Positions 10,764-18,313 of a stretch of 64,000 nucleotides of DNA are shown here, piece after piece. Below the pieces are notes generated by a model, which saw only the letters and a program-made list of their open reading frames with translations, searched no databases and had not been told where the DNA came from. Source of the stretch: Pseudofulvimonas gallinarii (GTDB lineage Bacteria; Pseudomonadota; Gammaproteobacteria; Xanthomonadales; UBA2363). The DNA lies in the NCBI RefSeq assembly GCF_004343305.1, contig NZ_SMAF01000004.1:124001-188000 (forward strand), read 5' to 3'. Each line of letters begins with the position of its first letter. Positions within the stretch are counted from its first letter, which is position 1. Position numbers and translations under genes: made by a program.

Positions 10764-13550
10764 TCAGCGCAGCGCGTCCAGCGCCGCAATCCGCCGAAGG
10801 GTCGGGCCGTGCTCGCTGAAATGCTTCGCGGCGATGTCGCGCGCGGCATCCAGCAGCGCGAAGGCCTCGCGGCGTTCACCCTCGTCACCCTCGACCAGGA
10901 TCGACGCCAGCTCGATACCGAGGCTGGCGATGCGCGGATGCCCTTCGGGCATGGCCGACTGCAGGGCTGCGAGTGCCGCGCGGAATTCGGCGATCACGGC
11001 GCCGCGGTCGCCGCTGCGGACGGCGAACTCCGCGAACATGCGGTGCATGGCCACGCGCCGGTTCGGCGCCAGCGTCACCTGCGTGGCAAGGGTTTTCCAG
11101 GATGCCAGGTGCGATTGCGCGGCCACGTCGTTGCCCGATGCGTTCTCGATGCGGGCCAGCATGGCCAGTCCGTCCAGCCGTTCCACATGGTGGGCGGGCT
11201 CAAGTGCTCCACGCACCGTCCAGGCCTCTTCGGCGAGTACGCGCGCCTCGTCAACGCGTCCCGTCGCCAGCAGCAGGCGGGCGAGATTGTTCTGCGCGCG
11301 CGCAATCGCCCAGGGACCGCTTTCCCTGCTGATGCGCAGGGCCAGGCTGTGGCGGAACATGGCCTCGGCGTCGGCCAGGCGTTCCTGGTCCTCGTACAGT
11401 GACGCCAGGTTGTTGACCGGCACGGCATAACCCGGTTGCGAATCGCTGCCCAGGGCGGCATAGGTGTCCATGGCCGCCCGGTATTGCGCCTCGGCCTCTT
11501 CGTAGCGACCAAGGTCGTGCAATGCGCTGCCGAGGATGTTGCGGGTGTCCGCGACCGTGGTGTTGTCTTCTCCACGCAGCAGGATCGATCGGCGCAACAG
11601 CTCGGACAGCCGCTCCGCGGCCTGGCGTGGACGCCCGGTCGCCTGCTCCAGCTGGGCAACGACCTGCAGCGTGCGCAATGTCGAGGGATGGTTCGGCCCG
11701 AGCAGCTGTTCCTTTTCCGCCACCGTCTGCAGCAGGATCGGCTCGGCGTCCTCATAGCGCGTGATCATGTACATCGACCAGCCCTGGTTGTGCATGGACG
11801 AGAGGACGTTCTCGCGGTATTCCTCGCCGGCGGCTGAGAACAGCGCCTGCGCCGCGTGGAAATGTTCGAGTGCTTCGCGGTGGCGGCGAAGATGCTGCTT
11901 GGCGACGCCGAGGTTCATCAGCGTGTGGCCGATCTCCGGATGACCTGGCGGAAAGACCTTCGTGTTCAGTGCCAGTGCCTGCTCGGCAGCATGCAGGCCA
12001 TCCTCGTGGCGGCTTGCATCCAGGTAGGCCAGCGCAAGCAGACGCAAGCCCTGGCCGAGTACGCGCGGATCGCCATCCGGGCTGCGCGCGCGTTGCACCG
12101 CCTTTTCCAGCAGTTCGATGGCGGCTTCGGCACGACCCAGGCTGATCTGGATGTCGGCGAGCGCCATCTCGAGGCGCGCCTTCACCTCCGGGCGGCTGAA
12201 CTGGCGGACCTCCAGCGACTGTTCGGCCTGTTCGAGCAGGCCGCGCACGGTCAGCGTTTCGCCGCGTGTCGCTTCCGGCGCACTGCTTTTCAGCAGGTCG
12301 ACCAGGAAGATCGCCGCCTGGTTCGCGCCCTCCGCTTCCAGCCGCGCCTGTGCCCGCTCTTCGACCAGGCGCAGCGACAGCACCGCAAGTGAGATCAGGC
12401 CGGCCAGCGAAGACGCGACCGCCACCGGATGCCGCGCGACGAACTTGCGCATGCGGTAGGCCCAGCCGTCTGCCGCGGCGGTCACAGGATGACCGGCGAA
12501 CCAGGCCTGGATGTCCGCCGACAGCGCCGCCGCGCTCGCGTAGCGGCGGTAGGGATCGTCGTGCAGCGCCTTGCGCGCGATGTTGTCGAGGTCGCCGCGA
12601 AGCAGGCGCGCATCGGCGCGCAGCCAGTGCTCGCCGGTCTCGGCGACCCGACTGGGCGAACGCACGGAGGTCGTGCCGGAGACATGCCGCAACGGTTCGC
12701 CCGCCAGCAGTTCGAAAAGGATCAGGCCCAGGGCGTAGACGTCGCTCAGCGTCGAGGCCGCTTCGCCGCGCAACTGCTCCGGGCTGGCATAGGCCGGGGT
12801 GAACATGCGCGTGCGCGTCGCCTGCAATGCGGAATCGTCCTCGTCGAGCAGCTTGCCGACGCCGAAATCCAGCAGCACCGGCTGGTCGTCCTCGCGCACC
12901 AGGACGTTGCCGGGTTTCAGGTCGCGATGGATGATCAGCTTCTGGTGCGCATGCTGGACCGCCGAACACAAGGCCTGGAACAGGCGCAGGCGACGTTGCA
13001 GCGACGGTTTCTCGTTGCGGCACCAGTCGTCCAGCGGCTGGCCTTCGATGTACTCCATCGCCAGCCATGGCTGCCCGCCCATTGTCGTGCCGCCATCGAA
13101 CAGCCGCGCGATGTTCGGATGGCGCAGGGTGGCCAGCAGCTCGCGCTCGCGTCGGAACCGTTCCAGCAGTTTCTCCGAGGGGAAACCGCGCACCAGCTTG
13201 ATCGCCACCTGGTGCCGGAATTGCGCGTCCTCGCGTTCGGCCAGCACGACGCTGCCCATCCCACCGTGGCCGATCTCGCGCAGCAGCCGGTAACCGGGGA
13301 TGTCCGGCCACGGTGAATGGTCGCTGCGACGCCGGGCCAGGCGCGCCGCCGACGGCAGTACACGATCGACGATGGCGCGTTCGGCCGACGGCGTGTCCTC
13401 GTCGTGGGCCAGCAGCGCCGCCAGTTCGACGGCAAGCGCCGGATCCCCGGCGCGCAGCCGTGTGAGGAATTCCTCGCGCGCTGGCGGCGCCAGGCCGACC
13501 GCTTCCTCGAACAGGGACTGCAGGCGCTGGATGCGCGCGGCGCCGCTCAT
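10764..13550 (-). CDS. Transmembrane Ser/Thr protein kinase with C-terminal TPR domain
   Basis: Hanks-type kinase of 928 residues. The kinase domain (about 87-340) has the Gly loop (IGHGGMGSVV), Lys118 in VAIK, HRDLKPGN (208-215), DFG (228-230) and a Pro-Glu in YASPEQL, so it should be catalytically active. One membrane helix lies near residues 370-392 (HPVAVASSLAGLISLAVLSL). The remaining 500 residues are helical TPR-like repeats (for example ALEHFHAAQALFS, EEAEAQYRAAMDTYAAL), presumably periplasmic, suited to ligand or partner sensing. The ATG overlaps the stop of the sigma factor (ATGA), implying one transcript and a direct functional link: the kinase probably phosphorylates the sigma factor or its partner. 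Confidence 0.9.
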   Translation of the reverse strand: MSGAARIQRLQSLFEEAVGLAPPAREEFLTRLRAGDPALAVELAALLAHDEDTPSAERAIVDRVLPSAARLARRRSDHSPWPDIPGYRLLREIGHGGMGSVVLAEREDAQFRHQVAIKLVRGFPSEKLLERFRRERELLATLRHPNIARLFDGGTTMGGQPWLAMEYIEGQPLDDWCRNEKPSLQRRLRLFQALCSAVQHAHQKLIIHRDLKPGNVLVREDDQPVLLDFGVGKLLDEDDSALQATRTRMFTPAYASPEQLRGEAASTLSDVYALGLILFELLAGEPLRHVSGTTSVRSPSRVAETGEHWLRADARLLRGDLDNIARKALHDDPYRRYASAAALSADIQAWFAGHPVTAAADGWAYRMRKFVARHPVAVASSLAGLISLAVLSLRLVEERAQARLEAEGANQAAIFLVDLLKSSAPEATRGETLTVRGLLEQAEQSLEVRQFSRPEVKARLEMALADIQISLGRAEAAIELLEKAVQRARSPDGDPRVLGQGLRLLALAYLDASRHEDGLHAAEQALALNTKVFPPGHPEIGHTLMNLGVAKQHLRRHREALEHFHAAQALFSAAGEEYRENVLSSMHNQGWSMYMITRYEDAEPILLQTVAEKEQLLGPNHPSTLRTLQVVAQLEQATGRPRQAAERLSELLRRSILLRGEDNTTVADTRNILGSALHDLGRYEEAEAQYRAAMDTYAALGSDSQPGYAVPVNNLASLYEDQERLADAEAMFRHSLALRISRESGPWAIARAQNNLARLLLATGRVDEARVLAEEAWTVRGALEPAHHVERLDGLAMLARIENASGNDVAAQSHLASWKTLATQVTLAPNRRVAMHRMFAEFAVRSGDRGAVIAEFRAALAALQSAMPEGHPRIASLGIELASILVEGDEGERREAFALLDAARDIAAKHFSEHGPTLRRIAALDALR

Positions 13551-14104
13551 CCGTCCAGCGCCTGCTTCAGCCAGGCCCGGCCGAAACGCAGCGCGCGATC
13601 CACGGTGGGCACCGAAATGGACAGCGCCTGCGCCACTTCGTCGCGCTGCAGTCCGCCGAAATACGTCAGTTCGACCACCCTCGCGGTACGCTCGTCCGCC
13701 TCCTGCAGCGCCGTAAGCGCGACGTCCAGCGCCAGCAGTTCGGCGTCGCCGGAGTCCGGGGCCTGCAGGTCTTCCGCCAGGGTCACCCGGACCTGGTCGC
13801 CGCCGCGCTTCCCGGCAAGCCGGGCGCGTGCATGATCGACCAGGATCGACCGCATGTGCAGCGCCGCGGTGGCGAAGAAATGGATGCGGTCGTTCAGCGA
13901 CACGCCCCCCTGCACCAGGCGCAGGTAGGCCTCGTTGACCAGGGCCGTGGGCTGCAGGGTGTGGTCGCCGCGTTCACCGGCCAGGCGCTGGCGGGCCATC
14001 TCGCGCAGTTCCTGGTAGACCAGCGCGCCGAGCTGTTCGCCCGCCACGGCGTCGCCGCTGCCCCAGGCATGCAGCAGCATGGTGATGTCGTGTTCCCCGG
14101 GCAC
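13547..14104 (-). CDS. ECF sigma factor of the kinase-associated (TIGR02999/ECF43-like) type
   Basis: RNA polymerase sigma-70 family, extracytoplasmic-function type. From the GTG at 14104 the protein has 185 residues, the usual family length; a longer upstream frame would run into the promoter of dnaE. Region 2 reads TLQPTALVNEAYLRLV, where most ECF factors have an acidic D-x-E-D-L-V motif; the acidic residues are replaced and a Thr (residue 53) is present. Region 4 shows LTYFGGLQRDEVAQALSISVPTVDRALRFGRAWL, a helix-turn-helix for the -35 element. No anti-sigma factor is adjacent; instead it overlaps the Ser/Thr kinase gene. In known kinase-coupled ECF systems phosphorylation of this Thr restores the missing negative charge; that this occurs here is inferred. 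Confidence 0.88.
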   Translation of the reverse strand: MPGEHDITMLLHAWGSGDAVAGEQLGALVYQELREMARQRLAGERGDHTLQPTALVNEAYLRLVQGGVSLNDRIHFFATAALHMRSILVDHARARLAGKRGGDQVRVTLAEDLQAPDSGDAELLALDVALTALQEADERTARVVELTYFGGLQRDEVAQALSISVPTVDRALRFGRAWLKQALDG

Positions 14105-14222
14105 GCTTCGACCACTCCGGTTGTCGAATGCGGACAGTCTAGCCCAGCCGCGTCCACCCGAACCGGACCTGCCGCACAACTGCGGGCGACCTTTCGCCGA
14201 AGGGCGGCCGGGAGGCATCGGC

Positions 14223-14228
14223 TATCAT
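14223..14228 (+). promoter_or_regulatory. Candidate -10 element of dnaE (leaderless)
   Basis: TATCAT ends 9 nt before the dnaE ATG and no Shine-Dalgarno sequence is seen, so transcription would begin within a few bases of the start codon. No clear -35 was identified. Confidence 0.45.
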
Positions 14229-14237
14229 CTGCCGACA

Positions 14238-17200
14238 ATGCCGGCCCGCTTCGTTCATCTCAATACGCACAGCGAGTATTCGCTGGTGGACTCCACCATC
14301 CGCATGCCGGGCAAGCCACAGCTGGGCCTGCCGGCCAAGGCCGGCGACCGCCCGAATCTGGTCAGCCGCTGCGTCGAACTGGGCATGCCGGCACTCGCGC
14401 TGGCCGACCAGGACAATCTCTTCGGCTTGGTCAAGTTCTATCGCGCCTGCCAGACCGCCGGCGTGCAGCCGATCGCCGGCTGCGACCTGCGCATCGGTGC
14501 ACGTCGCGAACACGAGGCGCCGACGCGCGCCTCGGTGCTCTGCCGCAACGGCAATGGCTACCGGTCCCTGTCGCACCTGCTGACGCGCGCGTGGATGGAA
14601 GCGCCGAGGCAGGACAACCGGCCGCTGCTGCCGCCGCAATGGCTGGCGGAACATGCCCAGGAGCTCTTCCTGCTGCTCGGCAGCCAGAGCGATGTCGCCG
14701 CCGCGCTGGCCGCCGGCCGCGACAGCGAGGCCGAACGGCTGCTGCAGCGCTGGCAGCAACACTTCGGCGACCGCCTGTACCTCACTCTGAGCCGCACCGG
14801 CCGTGCCCACGAGGCGGCGTGGGAGCCGGCTGCGCTCGCGCTGGCGCACCGGCTGGGCCTGCCCGTAGTGGCGCAGAATGACGTGCGCTTCCTCGACCGC
14901 GAGGACTACGAGGCGCACGAGGCGCGCGTCTGCATCGCCACCGGCCGCGTGCTCGGCGATCCCAAGCGCCCGCGCGAGTACAGCCCCGAGCAGTACATGA
15001 AATCACCGGCGCAGATGGCGGAGCTGTTCGCCGACCTGCCCGAGGCGCTGGACAACACGGTCGAGCTGGCGCGGCGCTGCACGCTGGAACTGCAACTGGG
15101 CACCTATTTCCTGCCGGCGTTCCCGGTCCCGGAACAGGAGACGCTGGACAGCTGGATCCGGCAGGAGGCCGAGCGCGGGCTCGAGCGCCGCCTTGCGCGC
15201 CAGGCGCTGGCGCCGGGCCGCAGCCGCGAAGACTACGCGGCGCGACTGCACCGCGAAGTCGATGTCATCGTGCAGATGGGCTTCCCGGGCTACTTCCTGA
15301 TCGTCGCCGACTTCATCAACTGGGCGAAGAACAACGGCATTCCCGTCGGCCCCGGTCGTGGCTCGGGCGCCGGCTCGCTGGTCGCCTGGTCGCTGGGCAT
15401 CACCGACCTGGACCCGCTGCCCTACGACCTGCTGTTCGAACGCTTCCTCAATCCGGAACGCGTGTCGATGCCGGACTTCGACATCGACTTCTGCATGGAC
15501 CGCCGCGACGAGGTCATCGACTACGTCGCACGCAAGTATGGCCGCGACCAGGTCAGCCAGATCATCACCTACGGCACCATGGCGGCGAAGGCCGTCGTTC
15601 GCGACTGCGGCCGCGTGCTCGGCCATCCCTACGGCTTCGTCGATGGCGTCGCCAAGCTGATCCCGATGACACTCGGCGTCACGCTGGAGGACGCCCTCGG
15701 CCGTTCCGACAAGGCCCGGGCCGACAGTGAGCTGTCGTCACCGGAACTGATCCAGCGCTACAACGACGAGGACGAAGTCCGCGACCTGCTGGACCTGGCG
15801 CTGAAGCTGGAAAGCCTGGCCCGCAACGCCGGCAAGCACGCCGGCGGCGTGGTCATCGCGCCCAAGCCGCTCAGCGAGTTCTGCCCGATGTACGCCGAAG
15901 CCGGTGGCCTGAATCCGGTAACGCAATTCGACAAGGACGATGTCGAGTCGGTCGGCCTGGTGAAGTTCGACTTCCTCGGCCTGCGCACGCTGACCATCAT
16001 CGACTGGGCGGTGAAGTCGATCAATGAACGGCTGCTGCTGGGCGGCGGTTCGCCCGTGGACCTGTCCACACTGCCCCTCGACGACCGCGCCAGCTACGAG
16101 CTGTTCGCGCGCGCCGACACCGTCGCCGTGTTCCAGTTCGAATCGACGGGCATGAGGCGCATGCTCAAGGACGCGAAGCCCGACCGCTTCGAAGACCTGA
16201 TCGCGCTGGTGTCGCTGTACCGACCGGGCCCGATGGACCTGATCCCGGACTTCATCGAGCGCAAGCACGGGCGCCAGCGCGTCGAGTACCTCGATCCGCG
16301 CATGGAGCCGATCCTCGGTCCGACCTACGGCATCATGGTCTACCAGGAACAGGTCATGCAGATCGCCCAGGCACTGGGCGGCTACACGCTGGGCGGCGCC
16401 GACCTGCTGCGCCGCGCCATGGGCAAGAAGCAGCCCGAGGAGATGGCCAAGCAGCGCGAGATCTTCCGCGAGGGCGCGGCGAAGAACGGCATCGCACAGG
16501 CGGTTGCCGACGCCGTCTTCGACCAGATGGAGAAGTTCGCCGGTTACGGCTTCAACAAGTCACATGCCGCCGCCTACGCGCTGGTCGCCTACCACACCGC
16601 ATGGCTGAAGGCGCACTACCCGGCCGACTTCATGGCAGCGGTGCTGTCCTCGGACATGGACAAGACCGACAAGCTGGTCGGTTTCATCGGCGAAGCACAG
16701 GCGATGCGGCTGGCGATCGAGCCGCCGCATGTGAACCGCTGCGACTACATGTTCAAGGCGCTGGATGCCAGGCGCATCGCCTATGGCCTCGGCGCCATCC
16801 GCGGCGTCGGCGAAAACGCGGTGCACGCGATCATCGAAGCGCGCGCGCGCGGCGGCGACTTCCGCGACCTGGCCGACCTGTGCCGGCGCGTCGACAGCGG
16901 CAAGCTCAACCGGCGCGTGCTGGAAACGCTGATCCAGTCCGGCGCCTGCGACGGTCTTGGCGGGAATCGCGCAACGCTGATGGCGCAACTGCCAGAGGCC
17001 ATGCGCCTGGCCGAGCAGGACCATGCCAACGCGGCAGCCGGCCAGCACGACATGTTTGGCATGTTCCAGGCTGACAGCGTGCTCGGGACCGCCACGCTCA
17101 ATGTGCCGGCGCAGCCGGAGTGGCCGCTGCGCCAGAAGCTCGCGGCGGAACGCGACACGCTGGGCTGGTACCTGAGCGGCCATCCGACGAGCGAATACCG

Positions 17201-17891
17201 GCCGCTGCTCGAGCAGCTCGTGGGCGTGCCGCTGGAACGCGCCGAAAGCCTGCTGCAGGGGAGCGGCGACAGCCGCGGCGACAACGGCCGCAGCGAGTAC
17301 AGCCGGGGCGTCACCGTCGTCCTCGCCGGCATGGTCGTCGACGTGCGCCAGCGCGGCGCCAGCCAGGGGTTCGTCTCGATCGAGGACTGGAGCGGACGGG
17401 TCGAAGCGAGTTTCTACGCCGAAGGCTGGCTGGACAACGCGCCGCGGCTGTCGCGCGAGCGCATCGTCCTCGTCGAAGGCCAGCTGCGTCCGGACAACTT
17501 CAATGGCGGCGGCGTCAGCCTGCGTGGTCGTGGCGTACTCGATCTCGACGAGGCGCTGGCACGCTTCGCGGAGTCCCTGCACCTGACCATCGACGCCGAA
17601 CGCTGCGACTTCCCTTCGCTGGCCGCCGAGCTGCGCGCCGCCCTGCCCGGCCGCTGCTCATTGCGCCTGCATCTGCGCACCGGATCGGCCCGGGGCGACC
17701 TCGTACCCGCTTTGGACTGGCGCCTTCGTCCCAGCCTCGACCTCCTCGACCGGCTGCGCACGCGGACCGGCATCGTCGAACTGGACCTGCGCCTGCGTCG
17801 CGCCAGTGCCCTGTCCACCGGGAACACGCCGCCGCCGGATACGCGCGACCACGACGAAGCACTGGCACTGCGCTACACAGCCGAAGCCTGA
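14238..17891 (+). CDS. dnaE: DNA polymerase III subunit alpha
   Basis: Replicative polymerase of 1217 residues (E. coli 1160). Domains in order: PHP (FVHLNTHSEYSLVDST at the N-terminus), polymerase palm with MPDFDIDFC (catalytic Asp pair near residue 414), GPGRGSGAGSLVAWSLG, the fingers (GIMVYQEQVMQIAQ, FNKSHAAAYALVAYHTAWLK), helix-hairpin-helix (AIRGVGENAVHAI) and a C-terminal OB fold (about 1025-1130; VTVVLAGMVVDVRQRG). The last 100 residues match the tau-binding region only loosely. It is split from rnhB by the minus-strand sigma-kinase pair, and no accA follows, unlike the common gammaproteobacterial order. Confidence 0.97.
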   Translation: MPARFVHLNTHSEYSLVDSTIRMPGKPQLGLPAKAGDRPNLVSRCVELGMPALALADQDNLFGLVKFYRACQTAGVQPIAGCDLRIGARREHEAPTRASVLCRNGNGYRSLSHLLTRAWMEAPRQDNRPLLPPQWLAEHAQELFLLLGSQSDVAAALAAGRDSEAERLLQRWQQHFGDRLYLTLSRTGRAHEAAWEPAALALAHRLGLPVVAQNDVRFLDREDYEAHEARVCIATGRVLGDPKRPREYSPEQYMKSPAQMAELFADLPEALDNTVELARRCTLELQLGTYFLPAFPVPEQETLDSWIRQEAERGLERRLARQALAPGRSREDYAARLHREVDVIVQMGFPGYFLIVADFINWAKNNGIPVGPGRGSGAGSLVAWSLGITDLDPLPYDLLFERFLNPERVSMPDFDIDFCMDRRDEVIDYVARKYGRDQVSQIITYGTMAAKAVVRDCGRVLGHPYGFVDGVAKLIPMTLGVTLEDALGRSDKARADSELSSPELIQRYNDEDEVRDLLDLALKLESLARNAGKHAGGVVIAPKPLSEFCPMYAEAGGLNPVTQFDKDDVESVGLVKFDFLGLRTLTIIDWAVKSINERLLLGGGSPVDLSTLPLDDRASYELFARADTVAVFQFESTGMRRMLKDAKPDRFEDLIALVSLYRPGPMDLIPDFIERKHGRQRVEYLDPRMEPILGPTYGIMVYQEQVMQIAQALGGYTLGGADLLRRAMGKKQPEEMAKQREIFREGAAKNGIAQAVADAVFDQMEKFAGYGFNKSHAAAYALVAYHTAWLKAHYPADFMAAVLSSDMDKTDKLVGFIGEAQAMRLAIEPPHVNRCDYMFKALDARRIAYGLGAIRGVGENAVHAIIEARARGGDFRDLADLCRRVDSGKLNRRVLETLIQSGACDGLGGNRATLMAQLPEAMRLAEQDHANAAAGQHDMFGMFQADSVLGTATLNVPAQPEWPLRQKLAAERDTLGWYLSGHPTSEYRPLLEQLVGVPLERAESLLQGSGDSRGDNGRSEYSRGVTVVLAGMVVDVRQRGASQGFVSIEDWSGRVEASFYAEGWLDNAPRLSRERIVLVEGQLRPDNFNGGGVSLRGRGVLDLDEALARFAESLHLTIDAERCDFPSLAAELRAALPGRCSLRLHLRTGSARGDLVPALDWRLRPSLDLLDRLRTRTGIVELDLRLRRASALSTGNTPPPDTRDHDEALALRYTAEA

Positions 17892-18313
17892 GCCACCGCG
17901 CCGCCAAGGTGTCGCAAGGCCAATCCCGGCACCAGACTCGGAAAATCAACCGGTTGCCGGATTGTTTGCGCAATCCCGGTGGAAGGCGACGTGGCGGCTT
18001 ACACGCTGGAAAACGTCCCCCGATACAAGGGGGCACACTCCGGACCATCCAGACTACGAAAAAAATCTCGGTGGTTCAAAAACTTGCGTCCGGATCTGGC
18101 GCTTGAATATCCGGGCGCCGCGATCGTTTCGTGGCGCAGCACGCTGGCAGGCGGCAACATGATTGACGGATATCGCTGCAAACGTTCGCGAGATTGAGAC
18201 TTGTGGCCGCTTGTTTGGTTAATATTCACGCGGCCCTGTCAGGTTGTGGCTCGTTCAGGCTAGGGGTGGGGCTCCACCGATTACAAGTTCTTAAGCCTTT
18301 TTTGGAGGGAAAA
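17892..18313 (+). other. Intergenic region between dnaE and the TonB receptor
   Basis: 422 bp without a convincing gene. Its second half is more A+T-rich than the surroundings. A possible promoter for the receptor lies at 18194-18225 (TTGAGA or TTGTGG upstream of TAATAT), but the spacing (20 or 13 bp) is poor. The strong ribosome-binding site GGAGGG at 18304-18309 sits 4 nt before the receptor ATG. No riboswitch or leader peptide was recognised. Confidence 0.5.
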
